The position numbers and the translations under genes are program-made. Shown here one piece after another: positions 1 to 8,481 of a stretch of DNA of 64,000 bases. The first letter of the stretch is position 1. Every line of letters starts with the position of its first letter. The DNA comes from Streptococcus gallolyticus subsp. gallolyticus DSM 16831 (GTDB lineage Bacteria; Bacillota; Bacilli; Lactobacillales; Streptococcaceae): positions 1,940,001-2,004,000 of the forward strand of contig NZ_CP018822.1 in the NCBI RefSeq assembly GCF_002000985.1. Direction: 5' to 3'. The notes under the pieces were generated by a model, which was not told the DNA's origin, searched no databases, and saw only the letters and a program-made list of their open reading frames with translations.

Positions 1-211
1 GTGGACCGTCTGGAGAAGGTTTCATACATGACGTAATCATTTCCTTCTTCTCCAATTTTTGCAAAAGTGGATAGACCGTTCCTGCAACAATATTGGTAAA
101 ACCAGCCGCTTTCAATCGCTGAACCAATTCATAGCCATAAATATCCTCTTTGGCAATGATTTGAAGAACACAACCGTCTAACACCCCTTTTAGCAACTGT
201 GTTTCGCGCAT
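1..211 (-). CDS. PadR family transcriptional regulator (3' part missing)
   Basis: The first 70 codons of a minus-strand gene that runs off the left edge. The N-terminus has the PadR winged-helix pattern: RETQLLKGVLDGCVLQII, then DIYGYELVQRL, then AGTVYPLLQKLEKK, the helix-turn-helix and wing start. PadR proteins are dimeric repressors, often of efflux pumps or stress genes; no ligand or target can be told from this fragment. The ATG at 209-211 follows a strong GAGGGAGG Shine-Dalgarno. Later residues and operon partners lie outside the window. Confidence 0.9.
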   Translation of the reverse strand, partial: MRETQLLKGVLDGCVLQIIAKEDIYGYELVQRLKAAGFTNIVAGTVYPLLQKLEKKEMITSCMKPSPDGP

Positions 212-238
212 ACCAACCTCCCTCTTTTTTAGACTAGT

Positions 239-279
239 ATGTATTACAAACTAGTTAATTTACTATCATTGTAATACAT
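239..279. promoter_or_regulatory. Inverted repeat upstream of padR, possible autoregulatory operator
   Basis: TGTATTAC at 240-247 and its exact complement GTAATACA at 271-278 flank a 23-nt AT-rich spacer, 28 bp upstream of the padR start. PadR operators typically contain ATGT and ACAT half-sites, and both occur here (239-242, 276-279), but their separation is wider than the usual 8-10 bp. Autoregulation is an inference. Confidence 0.4.
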
Positions 280-317
280 TTTCACTATTATGTAAAGCAA
301 AATAGTGAAAATAAAAA

Positions 318-340
318 AATCAACCCAAGATAGGTTGATT
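318..340 (-). terminator. Rho-independent terminator of the small peptide gene
   Basis: Stem AATCAACC/GGTTGATT (318-325, 333-340) with a 7-nt loop. On the minus strand it is followed at once by a run of T (A-run 312-319 on the plus strand). It lies 57 bp past the stop of the 397-492 ORF and has no other minus-strand gene to serve. Confidence 0.7.
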
Positions 341-396
341 CTAGATGTTGACAAAGCTACTTTTTACTAGAAATAAGTTACAAAAAATTATTATTT

Positions 397-492
397 CTAG
401 TTAATTTCAGAATTATTTGTGAGTAAAGCGAACACAAAAGCAACACTTCCTACCGTGGTGAAAATGGCTAAAATATTAATAAAATCAGCCAT
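397..492 (-). CDS. Small hydrophobic single-TM peptide, 31 aa (copy 1)
   Basis: ATG at 490-492, TAG at 397-399. The peptide begins MADFINILAIFTTVGS and ends NNSEIN, with one hydrophobic stretch long enough to span a membrane. There is no good Shine-Dalgarno. The coding claim rests on a diverged second copy at 43635-43760 on the other strand: the two align without gaps over about 31 codons, sharing ADFIN-LA-FTT--S and NN, with many differences falling in third positions. A minus-strand terminator follows. I know no family that fits; length and hydrophobicity resemble type I toxin or holin-like peptides, but that is only a resemblance. Confidence 0.5.
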   Translation of the reverse strand: MADFINILAIFTTVGSVAFVFALLTNNSEIN

Positions 493-775
493 CCGTAAGT
501 TTTGAGGGAGTGTACAGAATCCCAATATTCATAGTTCGTTGTACCACCCCCGCACAGTTGACTAGGTTGGTCGCAATTTTGCGAAGCAAAATGAGAACTG
601 CCAGTCAACCACTGCGACTCTTAGGAATTCCTTGGATTCCTTCAACAGTCCACTGGACTATTGAACTTGCCGACGGCTCAAACCATCCAGTGGATGGTTT
701 GAGGTCTGAGCCTAGAAATAAAAAAGCGAGGAACTTAAAGAAAGTATCAGAAAAAACTTTTTCTCCAGTCTAAAC
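493..775. repeat. Palindrome-rich interspersed repeat upstream of peptide copy 1
   Basis: A noncoding mosaic. It holds a perfect 13-bp-arm palindrome centred on TCCAGTGGA at 677-703, a second palindrome AGTCCACTGGACT at 647-659, the hairpin ATTTTGC-GAA-GCAAAAT near 575-590, and the module gaGCCTAGAAATaAAAAAGCGAG at 708-731 that also recurs at 36 kb, 43.9 kb and 56.6 kb. The stretch at 732-765, read on the minus strand, matches 43527-43562 closely, so this locus and the 43.5 kb locus share an ancestor. An 87-codon open frame through it shows no sign of being a gene. Confidence 0.7.
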
Positions 776-802
776 CAATCTAATATAGATTGATTTCATA
801 GG

Positions 803-2035
803 TTATCGTCCTAAGATTTTCTTTAAAAGCGTGATTACTTTGTGTAGCATTGGACGTGGATAATAACGGAATGTTCCCATTTTGCGGACAATATAGCCAT
901 TAAAGTTTTGTTTGAAACGAAGAACACCATCACTACCGTCAAAAATCCCTTGAATACCAAGGAAAGTGTAAAAATGAATGCCACGATTTAATGCTTCTGT
1001 CATCACGTGTTCTTGAAGGGCGACAGGTGCATAGAATTTGTTAAATTCCGTATAAGAGCCACTAAAGAGATAAACAGCTTCTTGCGGTGTGTAAATAAAG
1101 AGACTACCTGCCAAAACCACATCTTCTGAACCATGTTTTTCAATTAACTCTTTGGCTTCGTTGATACGAACATCAAAGGTTGCAATTTGTTTATCTAACT
1201 GTGCCTTTTGTTTATTGACCTTAGCTGAGTTAACACCGTCAGCAATTTTTTGATTTAAAACAGCTAGTTCAGAAGCAATCGTTTCATGGCTAGCCTGAAG
1301 ATTTTTAAGATAATCTTGGAAATTAATCGTTGCAATCATAAATTCGCATTTATCACCAAAACTATCGTAAAAAGCTTCATAATAATCTAACGGTTTATCA
1401 ATGTATTCGCGACGTTCTGAAGTTGATGCTGTAATTTCTTTAAAAATGTGGAGTTCATCACGCTCTAGACGACGCACTTTAATACCAAAAGAATTTGTTT
1501 TGTTAGCTAGCGGACGTCCTTTTTTGCTAAATGACTTGCGAAGCGTTTCAGGTGTCAATCCTGTCAAATCTTTGACATAATGCCAATCTGGCTCGCCACC
1601 AGGATAACCAGTTTGCAGACCATCAAAGTGATAGCCAAGTTCTGTCAGATACGTAATCAGTTCAGGCTTTTCGTCGTCATTTGGCTCACCGTGACTATCA
1701 AATGTTTGATAAGTATCGTAAGGCTTGACAATCAGTTCAAGCGCCCCATTTTCCTTGGCATAAGCTTGTAATTCTCTGTAAAATTCAGTCAGATAAGCCG
1801 TATCTGTCGAAGCAGGACCCGAATTGATTTCCATGTGAAGTCCGCCTGTCATCGGCATGCTGTACAAAACACCCGCCACTTGGATAGCTCCATCTACTTC
1901 CAAACCTAGAAAAGTAATGTCAAACCCACGTTTTTCAAGCAAATCCGCCATTTCAACAGATTGCATAAACGAACGTTCTTTAAATGTGGCACTCACTTGT
2001 TCATAATCTTCTCGTGATAAGATTTTTAAAGTCAT
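803..2035 (-). CDS. FemABX family peptidoglycan branch-peptide aminoacyltransferase
   Basis: A Fem/MurMN-type enzyme that moves amino acids from aminoacyl-tRNA onto the lysine of lipid II to build the interpeptide bridge. It has the two GNAT-like subdomains of the family, with a charged helical-hairpin arm (about residues 240-300, rich in K, E and Q) inserted in the second, as in FemA. The C-terminal half carries the FLGIQGIFDG and GVLRFKQNFNG patterns common in Fem proteins. I start at MTLKILSRED (410 aa); a TTG 57 nt upstream extends the frame but has no better ribosome site, and neither start has a strong Shine-Dalgarno. Which residue it adds (first or second of the bridge) cannot be told. 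It stands alone between metG and the repeat region. Confidence 0.9.
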   Translation of the reverse strand: MTLKILSREDYEQVSATFKERSFMQSVEMADLLEKRGFDITFLGLEVDGAIQVAGVLYSMPMTGGLHMEINSGPASTDTAYLTEFYRELQAYAKENGALELIVKPYDTYQTFDSHGEPNDDEKPELITYLTELGYHFDGLQTGYPGGEPDWHYVKDLTGLTPETLRKSFSKKGRPLANKTNSFGIKVRRLERDELHIFKEITASTSERREYIDKPLDYYEAFYDSFGDKCEFMIATINFQDYLKNLQASHETIASELAVLNQKIADGVNSAKVNKQKAQLDKQIATFDVRINEAKELIEKHGSEDVVLAGSLFIYTPQEAVYLFSGSYTEFNKFYAPVALQEHVMTEALNRGIHFYTFLGIQGIFDGSDGVLRFKQNFNGYIVRKMGTFRYYPRPMLHKVITLLKKILGR

Positions 2036-2174
2036 GTTTGTTTTTCTCGATTCTAATTCACCATAATAAAATTCGCCATTAAAAATTATCAAAGGAAACT
2101 TAAATGAAAATTAATTGTCATTTTTGAAATTTATTTTCATTTTTTGCGAATTTCTTTTCATAAAAAGACAAGTT

Positions 2175-2209
2175 AAATACCCAGTTACCATTATAGGTAC
2201 TGAGTATTT
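2175..2209 (-). terminator. Probable terminator hairpin after metG
   Basis: A long imperfect stem (AAATAC at 2175-2180 pairing with GTATTT at 2203-2208, continuing through CAG/CTG) about 20 bp past the metG stop. The U-tract on the minus strand is not immediate, so it may work weakly or only stabilise the 3' end. Confidence 0.45.
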
Positions 2210-2231
2210 TCATTATCTTTTGTGACAACTA

Positions 2232-4235
2232 TTAACCAATTTGGCTACCGTTTGGCACGCTTGGGTCAACTGTTAAAACAGTCAAGTTGCCATCATGTTC
2301 AGCCGATAGAATCATTCCCTGACTAAGCAAGCCCATCATTTTACGTGGTTTCAGATTAGCAACGATTTGCAATTTTTTACCAACGAGCTCTTGTTCATTT
2401 GGATAGAATTTTGCAATTCCTGAAAGGATTTGACGGTCTTCCCCGTCGCCAGCATCAAGACGGAATTTGAGCAATTTTTCAGAACCTTCAACTTTTGATA
2501 CTTCTTTGACTTCTGCGACACGGATTTCTACTTTGTCAAAGTCATCAAATTTGATAGCTTTCTTTTCATTTTTTAGCTCAACATCCGCTGGATTCCATTC
2601 TTTTTCTTCTGTCGCAGCTGCTGCTCCACCCATGTTAGCTTTGATATAGTCGATTTCAGCTTCCATGTCAAGGCGTGGGAAGATTGGTGTTCCTTTGGCA
2701 ACAACTTTAACACCTTCTGGGAAGCCTGCAAGGGTAAGATTTTCAAGGTCAAAGTCACTTCCTAGACCAAGTTGCTCCATAATAGCATTTGATGTTGTCA
2801 TCATAAATGGTTGAATAAGGTGAGCCACCACACGAAGACTAGCTGCCAAGTGAGCCATTACTGCTGCCAGTTCATCACGTTTAGCGTCATCTTTTGCAAG
2901 AACCCAAGGAGCTGTTTCATCAATGTATTTATTTGTACGTGAAATAATGCTCCAAACCGCATCAAGTGCGCGTGGGTAATCAACAGCGTTCATTTGTTTA
3001 TGGTATTCAGCGAGTTTTTCTTCGACAACACCTGCCAAATCAGCATCAAATGCTGTGACATTTTCAACGTAAGCTGGAACATCGCCACCGAAATATTTAT
3101 TAATCATGGCAACTGTGCGGTTAAGAAGGTTTCCAAGGTCATTTGCCAACTCATAATTGATACGTCCAACGTAATCTTCTGGCGTAAATGTTCCGTCAGA
3201 ACCAACTGGAAGTGAACGCATGAGGTAATAACGAAGTGGGTCAAGTCCATAGCGTTCGACAAGCATTTCTGGGTAAACCACATTACCTTTAGATTTAGAC
3301 ATTTTACCGTCTTTCATGACAAACCAACCGTGGGCAATCAAGCGGTCAGGCAATTTCATGTCTAACATCATGAGCATAATTGGCCAGTAAATTGAGTGGA
3401 AACGTAGAATATCTTTACCAACCATATGGAAAACTGTTCCCTCGTTCCAGAATTTATCAAAGTTTGCGTGTTCTTCTTGACCATAACCAAGTGCCGTAGC
3501 GTAGTTAAGAAGCGCATCAATCCACACGTAAACAACGTGTTTTGGATTTGAAGGCACTTTAACGCCCCACGTAAATGATGTACGGCTGACAGCCAAATCT
3601 TCAAGACCTGGTTCAATGAAGTTCTTGATGATTTCGTTCATACGACCATCAGGTTGGATGAAATCAGGGTGTGCATGGAAAAATTCTACCAAGCGGTCAG
3701 CATATTTTCCAAGACGTAAGAAATATGATTCTTCTGAAACCCATTCTACTTCGTGTCCAGAAGGGGCAATCCCGCCGATGACTTTTCCATTTTCGTCACG
3801 GAAAACTTCTTCTAATTGGCTTTCTGTGAAAAATTCTTCATCTGACACTGAGTACCAACCAGAATACTCACCCAAATAAATATCATCTTGTGCCAACAAT
3901 TTTTCAAAAACATCAGCAACGACTTTTTCATGGTAATCATCAGTTGTACGAATGAATTTATCATAAGAAATATCAAGCATTTCCCAAAGTTTTTTAACGT
4001 CAGCAGCCATACCGTCAACATAAGCTTGTGGTGTAATTCCTGCTTCTTCAGCTTTTTGTTGAATTTTTTGACCGTGTTCATCAAGACCAGTCAAATAAAA
4101 AACCTCGTGGTTCATCATGCGTTTGTAACGTGCTAAAACGTCACAAGCAATTGTTGTATAAGCTGAACCAATGTGAAGCTTACCAGATGGATAATAAATA
4201 GGTGTTGTAATGTAAAATGGTTGTTTACTAGTCAT
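2232..4235 (-). CDS. metG: Methionyl-tRNA synthetase
   Basis: Class I aminoacyl-tRNA synthetase charging tRNA-Met in the cytosol, 667 aa. The HIGH-type motif is HIGS at residues 21-24 and the second signature is KMSKS near residue 300. The C-terminal 100 residues ([14 protein letters not shown] onward, with [14 protein letters not shown]) form the EMAP-II/Trbp-like tRNA-binding domain that makes the enzyme dimeric. The connective region around residues 120-170 lacks the paired cysteines of zinc-binding MetRS, as in the B. subtilis-type enzyme. The start is ATG 4235, 5-8 nt after GAAAGGAAAG; a TTG 15 nt upstream lies inside that site. No T-box is visible upstream. Confidence 0.98.
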   Translation of the reverse strand: MTSKQPFYITTPIYYPSGKLHIGSAYTTIACDVLARYKRMMNHEVFYLTGLDEHGQKIQQKAEEAGITPQAYVDGMAADVKKLWEMLDISYDKFIRTTDDYHEKVVADVFEKLLAQDDIYLGEYSGWYSVSDEEFFTESQLEEVFRDENGKVIGGIAPSGHEVEWVSEESYFLRLGKYADRLVEFFHAHPDFIQPDGRMNEIIKNFIEPGLEDLAVSRTSFTWGVKVPSNPKHVVYVWIDALLNYATALGYGQEEHANFDKFWNEGTVFHMVGKDILRFHSIYWPIMLMMLDMKLPDRLIAHGWFVMKDGKMSKSKGNVVYPEMLVERYGLDPLRYYLMRSLPVGSDGTFTPEDYVGRINYELANDLGNLLNRTVAMINKYFGGDVPAYVENVTAFDADLAGVVEEKLAEYHKQMNAVDYPRALDAVWSIISRTNKYIDETAPWVLAKDDAKRDELAAVMAHLAASLRVVAHLIQPFMMTTSNAIMEQLGLGSDFDLENLTLAGFPEGVKVVAKGTPIFPRLDMEAEIDYIKANMGGAAAATEEKEWNPADVELKNEKKAIKFDDFDKVEIRVAEVKEVSKVEGSEKLLKFRLDAGDGEDRQILSGIAKFYPNEQELVGKKLQIVANLKPRKMMGLLSQGMILSAEHDGNLTVLTVDPSVPNGSQIG

Positions 4236-4337
4236 TTTCTTTCCTTTCAAATAGGAGCTAATGAAACTCCTTTATTGATAACACTTTATTATAACATAAA
4301 TTTATAGCTGATTATAGGTAAAATCGCATAACAATGC

Positions 4338-4365
4338 GAAAAAATCCTGGCAATCACGCCAAGAT
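4338..4365 (-). terminator. Terminator overlapping the MATE gene stop
   Basis: Stem CTTGGC/GCCAGG (plus-strand 4358-4363 and 4346-4351), followed on the minus strand by ATTTTTT. The TGA stop of the MATE gene (4354-4356) lies in the loop. Confidence 0.75.
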
Positions 4366-5667
4366 TTTAGTGACTTTATTAAAGCGATAAGATAGAAAAA
4401 TAGCTCGAATGGCTAAATCAATTAGAATCGATAACCAAACACCTGCAATGCCTAAACCAAGATATTGTCCTAAGAGAAATACACCAACCACGCGTATTCC
4501 CCACATGCCAATAATTGTGCTGTAAAGAGGCGTTTTGGTATCCCCCATTCCTTGAAGAGCTCCCGCTAAAATCAAACTAATCGCCAAAACAGGTTGGATA
4601 AAACCATCAATTTTTAAAGCAATGCCCACTTGGGCAATCGCAGAGCTATCAGAGGTAAAGAAAGTGGCAAAATAAGCTCCACCAAAAAACAGAAATAGCC
4701 CGAAAAATCCTAAGATAACAACGCCATAAAGGGTTGACCAAAAACCAACTTGACGAATTTTATGATAATCTTTTTCACCCTTTGCCATACCAATCAAAAC
4801 AGCTGCTGCCGTTGCTAAACCATAAGCTGGCATGTAAACAAATGATTCAATTGAACCTGCAATATTATGGCTGGCGTACGTTTTACTACTAATCGCAACA
4901 ATCAAGCTCATATAAACCACTTGTCCCAAACGCATGACCAAACGCTCTGCTGTCGCCGGAATGGTCAAGAAAATCAATTCCTTATCACGACTTCCAAACC
5001 TTAAATCCTCTCTTTTCAAGGCTAGTGCCGAAGATTGTAATTTTTTAAACAACAAAACCGTTCCAAAGATTCTGGCAATTACTGTTCCAATCGCCGTCCC
5101 CAATATTCCAAGTCCAGCAAACGACCCAATCCCAAAAATCAAAACATAGTCAACACAGACATTCGTCACATTTGTGATAGCTGAAATCGTCATCGGCGAC
5201 TTGGTATCACCAGTTGCACGAATAATACTTGCTAAAACAGTCATCAAACTATTAAAACACGTCAATCCGCCAACAAGGTAAAAATAAGTTTTGGCTGCTG
5301 CCAATTCTGTTGCATCAAGCCCCATCCAAAGTAAAAGATAATGTCCAAACAGCACCGCTACCAGTCCCAAAACCAAACTAACAATGAGTCCTAAATAAAT
5401 CGACTGAACAGCAACGCTTTTTGCAGCTTTGCTATTTTTCGCACCAATATTTCGCGATACCAGTGCTGAACTTCCAACCCCAATGGCAATGTAAACCGCT
5501 AAGTAAACATTAAGAATTGTATTAGAAACACCTACTGCTGTCACCGCTGTCAAGCCAAGCTTTGCAATCATCAAGGTATCAATAAAGCCCACCAAGGTCT
5601 GTAAAATATTTTCAATCGTTGCTGGTATCGCAAGATTTAAAATGGATTTATGTAATGTATTTGTCAT
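4354..5667 (-). CDS. MATE family efflux transporter
   Basis: A 437-aa membrane protein of the multidrug and toxic compound extrusion family, a cation-coupled antiporter for drugs or metabolites. About twelve hydrophobic segments are spread over the whole length in two pseudo-repeats; the N-terminus LAIPATIENILQTLVGFIDTLMI is the usual TM1 pattern of DinF/NorM relatives, and a mid-protein PATAERLVMRLGQ echoes it at the second repeat. ATG 5667 has an AAGAAAGAAG ribosome site. It is transcribed away from the TetR gene at 5794, with 126 bp between the starts, so the regulator probably controls it. Substrate unknown. Confidence 0.93.
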   Translation of the reverse strand: MTNTLHKSILNLAIPATIENILQTLVGFIDTLMIAKLGLTAVTAVGVSNTILNVYLAVYIAIGVGSSALVSRNIGAKNSKAAKSVAVQSIYLGLIVSLVLGLVAVLFGHYLLLWMGLDATELAAAKTYFYLVGGLTCFNSLMTVLASIIRATGDTKSPMTISAITNVTNVCVDYVLIFGIGSFAGLGILGTAIGTVIARIFGTVLLFKKLQSSALALKREDLRFGSRDKELIFLTIPATAERLVMRLGQVVYMSLIVAISSKTYASHNIAGSIESFVYMPAYGLATAAAVLIGMAKGEKDYHKIRQVGFWSTLYGVVILGFFGLFLFFGGAYFATFFTSDSSAIAQVGIALKIDGFIQPVLAISLILAGALQGMGDTKTPLYSTIIGMWGIRVVGVFLLGQYLGLGIAGVWLSILIDLAIRAIFLSYRFNKVTKILA

Positions 5668-5793
5668 AAGATTACTTCTTTCTTTAAATTATCTCTATTA
5701 TCTTAAACTTTTAACTTTAAAACCATACGCAAAAATATTATAATGTTCAATAATAGACAAAAAAGAAAAAATGTCCATTTCAGGAGAAATCTC

Positions 5794-6342
5794 ATGACAC
5801 GTCAGGAAGTCAAAACACAGGAAGCCATTTTTACCGCATTTTTTGATTTATTAGCCCAAAAATCATTTCACGATATTCGCATTGGCGAATTATGTCAGAA
5901 AGCTAATATTGGTCGTTCAACCTTTTATAGTCATTTTACGAGCAAAGATGATTTGCTAATCGCTGTTTGTCAACAGCTTTTTCAACACGTTTTTGTGACT
6001 TCTTCGCTTGCTGAACATCAAACCAACCAATCCTTACACAAAGGCAGCCTTGAAGAGCAAGTAACTCACCTTTACCAACACTTCAAAGAAAATGCTGATA
6101 AAGTGACAACCCTTTACCAGCTGGAAGACGATTATTTTAGTCGCAGTCTACAAGCAGAACTTCAAAAATATTTGGTTCCCATTCTTAAGCCCATTTACTT
6201 TAAAGAAAACGCGTTACCTGACCAACTGTTGGACCAATATATTATTGATACTTTTTTAACAACGCTTAGCTGGTGGCTACACGCCCAACCAGACCTCGAA
6301 GCTATTGAAATCACACATTATTACCTGAAATTACTTGCTTGA
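5794..6342 (+). CDS. TetR/AcrR family transcriptional regulator
   Basis: A 182-aa protein with the N-terminal TetR DNA-binding fold: IFTAFFDLLAQKSFHDIRIGELCQKANIGRSTFYSHF carries helices 1-3, with the recognition helix at NIGRSTFYSHF. The rest is the ligand/dimer domain. I start at ATG 5794, eight nt after AGGAGAA, rather than at an in-frame ATG 51 nt upstream. It diverges from the MATE exporter, the likely target. Its stop overlaps the stop of the convergent SdpI-like gene by 12 bp. A candidate operator is the TAGACA/TGTCCA pair around 5754-5779, overlapping its own leader. Confidence 0.9.
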   Translation: MTRQEVKTQEAIFTAFFDLLAQKSFHDIRIGELCQKANIGRSTFYSHFTSKDDLLIAVCQQLFQHVFVTSSLAEHQTNQSLHKGSLEEQVTHLYQHFKENADKVTTLYQLEDDYFSRSLQAELQKYLVPILKPIYFKENALPDQLLDQYIIDTFLTTLSWWLHAQPDLEAIEITHYYLKLLA

Positions 6343-6969
6343 GTGACGACTAAGCACAAACGAATAAAGCACTGGCACAATAACCATTAAACCAATAACA
6401 CCACCCAAAACATAAGGCAAAGCAAGTTGGAAAAAACTATCAAATAAAAGAAGCAAGCCACCCAGCACCCAAATCTTACTAGCAAAACGGTGCGTTTTAT
6501 ACCAATTGCGGTCATCAGAAAGTGTCCATGGCAAACGAATGCCAATCGTATAATTTCGTTGTGTTTTAGGAAGGTAATTTCCAATAAAAATAAAGATGAT
6601 GCCCAGAAAAGCAGTTACAAGTGCCGGACTACTTTTGATAACTCCAAGTGCATTCGCATAAATCGACAACTGGACAATTAAACTAAGAAAAGGAATGAGC
6701 CACGCATATATCTTTACCATACGAGCTGGCGTGGTAGCTTTAACAGAATCCTTTTCTAACGATACTAGCACAATCAATTGAAAAAGTAAGAAAAGTATCG
6801 GAAAAGCAAAGATGGCAAAAATTTTACTATTATAACCGTCGATATTTCCACTAATATCAAAATGTGTCGCCACTTGACTTGGCAATTGATTCCACAATAA
6901 AATTCCGATAAGAACTGGTAAAAGAATGACAAGACTTGTCTTAACCAAACTCTTTTTATTAATCTTCAT
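6331..6969 (-). CDS. SdpI family integral membrane protein
   Basis: A 212-aa protein with about six hydrophobic helices. The N-terminus (helix, then LPSQVATHFDISGNIDGYNSK) is the DUF1648 pattern and the IGIRLPWTLSDDRNWYKTH stretch is the SdpI signature. B. subtilis SdpI gives immunity to the SdpC toxin and also traps the SdpR repressor at the membrane. No SdpC-like toxin is seen in the window. It overlaps the upstream ArsR gene by 11 bp. The ribosome site AGGAG directly abuts the ATG, which is too close for efficient use, so translation may be coupled to the upstream gene or start slightly downstream. Confidence 0.88.
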   Translation of the reverse strand: MKINKKSLVKTSLVILLPVLIGILLWNQLPSQVATHFDISGNIDGYNSKIFAIFAFPILFLLFQLIVLVSLEKDSVKATTPARMVKIYAWLIPFLSLIVQLSIYANALGVIKSSPALVTAFLGIIFIFIGNYLPKTQRNYTIGIRLPWTLSDDRNWYKTHRFASKIWVLGGLLLLFDSFFQLALPYVLGGVIGLMVIVPVLYSFVLSRHSSK

Positions 6970-7237
6970 CTCCTGACTCCCCCTTTAAATCCGCTAACCA
7001 TGTCATAATATCTTCTAAAACTGACGTACTTAATTCGTAATAGATAAAATTTTTCTCACGTTTCTCAACAACCAAACCAGCCTTTTTCAAAATATTAAGG
7101 TGGTGAGAAATTGTTGCACCTGCAACGTCAAAATGTCCAGCAATATCACCTGCTGGCAAGCGTTCTGATTTTAATAACTCCAGAATCTCTCGCCGAATTG
7201 GGTGTGATAACGCTTTAAAAGTCTCTGCAAATCCCAT
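6959..7237 (-). CDS. ArsR-type autorepressor, SdpR-like
   Basis: A 92-aa winged-helix protein: ALSHPIRREILELLKSERLPAGDIAGHFDVAGATISHHLNILKKAGLV is a textbook ArsR/SmtB fold, and there are no cysteine metal sites. Small ArsR genes followed directly by SdpI genes are the SdpR/SdpI arrangement, where the membrane partner sequesters the repressor. The two genes overlap by 11 bp and share the promoter upstream, which carries a perfect 11-bp inverted repeat just downstream of the -10. Confidence 0.88.
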   Translation of the reverse strand: MGFAETFKALSHPIRREILELLKSERLPAGDIAGHFDVAGATISHHLNILKKAGLVVEKREKNFIYYELSTSVLEDIMTWLADLKGESGDED

Positions 7238-7263
7238 AGCTGCCTCCCTTCGTTATTTAGAAA

Positions 7264-7295
7264 ATCTATTTAGATATTTTTCTAAATAGATTATA
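7264..7295 (-). promoter_or_regulatory. sdpRI-like promoter and operator
   Basis: Minus-strand -10 TATAAT at 7290-7295 with an upstream TG (extended -10). It is followed by the perfect inverted repeat ATCTATTTAGA/TCTAAATAGAT (7264-7274, 7281-7291, 6-nt spacer), covering the start-site region. A further half-site TTTAG lies at 7256-7260. Position and symmetry suit repression by the ArsR protein encoded next to it. Confidence 0.7.
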
Positions 7296-7448
7296 ACACT
7301 TTCTTCATCTTTTATGGTAAGAAAAAACCACCTTTCAAATCATCAAAGTCGCGTACTGTTTCTTTTTTTGTTAAAATAGGGGGTAACGATTAGATTTTTT
7401 TAGAAAGAAGAGAATCTTGTTTTCCTACAAGGTTCTGGTAGCTTAGTT

Positions 7449-8276
7449 ATGAAACTTATTTCGTGGAATATTGATTCACTTAACGCTGCTTTGACTAGCG
7501 ATTCTGCACGCGCTGTTATGTCTCGCGCTGTTATTGACACCTTGATTACTGAAAACGCTGACATCATTGCCATTCAAGAAACAAAATTGTCAGCCAAAGG
7601 TCCGACCAAAAAGCATTTGCAAATTTTGCAAGATTATTTTCCTGAATACGAGGTCTCTTGGCGTTCATCTGTTGAGCCTGCCAGAAAAGGCTATGCTGGT
7701 ACCATGTTTCTCTACAAAAGTAGCTTGACACCAAGCATTTCATATCCTGAAATCGGTGCTCCTGACACCATGGATAGTGAAGGGCGCATTATCACCCTTG
7801 AATTTGACAAATTTTTCGTCACACAAGTTTACACCCCAAACGCTGGTGACGGTTTAAAACGTTTGGCTGAACGTCAAATCTGGGACGAAAAATATGCGGA
7901 TTACTTGGCAGAATTAGACCAAGTAAAACCTGTCTTGGCAACAGGTGACTACAACGTCGCTCACAAAGAAATTGACTTGGCACACCCAAGTTCAAACCGT
8001 CGTTCTCCTGGCTTTACCGACGAAGAACGTGCAGGATTCACCAACTTACTAGCAAAAGGGTTTACCGACACTTTCCGCTACATCCATGGCGATATTCCTG
8101 ATGTTTATAGCTGGTGGGCGCAACGTAGCAAAACAAGCAAAATCAACAATAGTGGCTGGCGTATTGACTACTGGCTCATATCAAGTCGTATCGCAGACAA
8201 AATCACAAAATCAGAAATGATTGACTCAGGCGCACGCCAAGACCACACACCAATTGTCTTGGAAATTGATTTATAA
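7449..8276 (+). CDS. exoA: Exodeoxyribonuclease III / AP endonuclease
   Basis: A 275-aa Mg-dependent AP endonuclease/3'-5' exonuclease of base-excision repair. Family motifs are in order: KLISWNIDSLNAAL (Asn), IIAIQETKLS (metal-binding Glu), VTQVYTPNAGDGL (Tyr), ATGDYNVAHKEIDLAHP (Asp/Asn), and RIDYWLISS with the C-terminal DHTPIVLEI (catalytic Asp-His). The Shine-Dalgarno is poor (AAGG about 20 nt upstream). An extended -10, TGTTAAAAT, lies near 7368. A small hairpin (CTTGT...ACAAG) sits in the leader. A strong terminator follows. Confidence 0.97.
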   Translation: MKLISWNIDSLNAALTSDSARAVMSRAVIDTLITENADIIAIQETKLSAKGPTKKHLQILQDYFPEYEVSWRSSVEPARKGYAGTMFLYKSSLTPSISYPEIGAPDTMDSEGRIITLEFDKFFVTQVYTPNAGDGLKRLAERQIWDEKYADYLAELDQVKPVLATGDYNVAHKEIDLAHPSSNRRSPGFTDEERAGFTNLLAKGFTDTFRYIHGDIPDVYSWWAQRSKTSKINNSGWRIDYWLISSRIADKITKSEMIDSGARQDHTPIVLEIDL

Positions 8277-8285
8277 CCCACATAA

Positions 8286-8325
8286 AATCTCCTAAGTTTT
8301 TTAGCTTAGGAGATTATTTTTATTA
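8286..8325 (+). terminator. exoA terminator
   Basis: Perfect 11-bp stem AATCTCCTAAG/CTTAGGAGATT (8286-8296, 8305-8315) followed by ATTTTTATT. Confidence 0.88.
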
Positions 8326-8481
8326 AAAAATCAAGCCTTCTTACTTTTCACTTTTAGGGCAGCTGAGAGCAAGTAGCACCTTTACAATAATTTGTCGGAT
8401 TTAAATGTCTAAAAATAATAGCTCAACATACACCTTGTAAGATTTTTTTGTTAAAATGGTTTTAGAAATAAGGAGACATTT

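Noticed and set aside
239..279. Firm assignment of a PadR operator
   Set aside because: The half-site spacing is too wide for a standard PadR site, so it is listed only as a low-confidence regulatory repeat.
510..773. 87-codon plus-strand ORF
   Set aside because: Lies wholly in the palindromic repeat, starts at GTG, and the composition follows the repeat; no conserved features.
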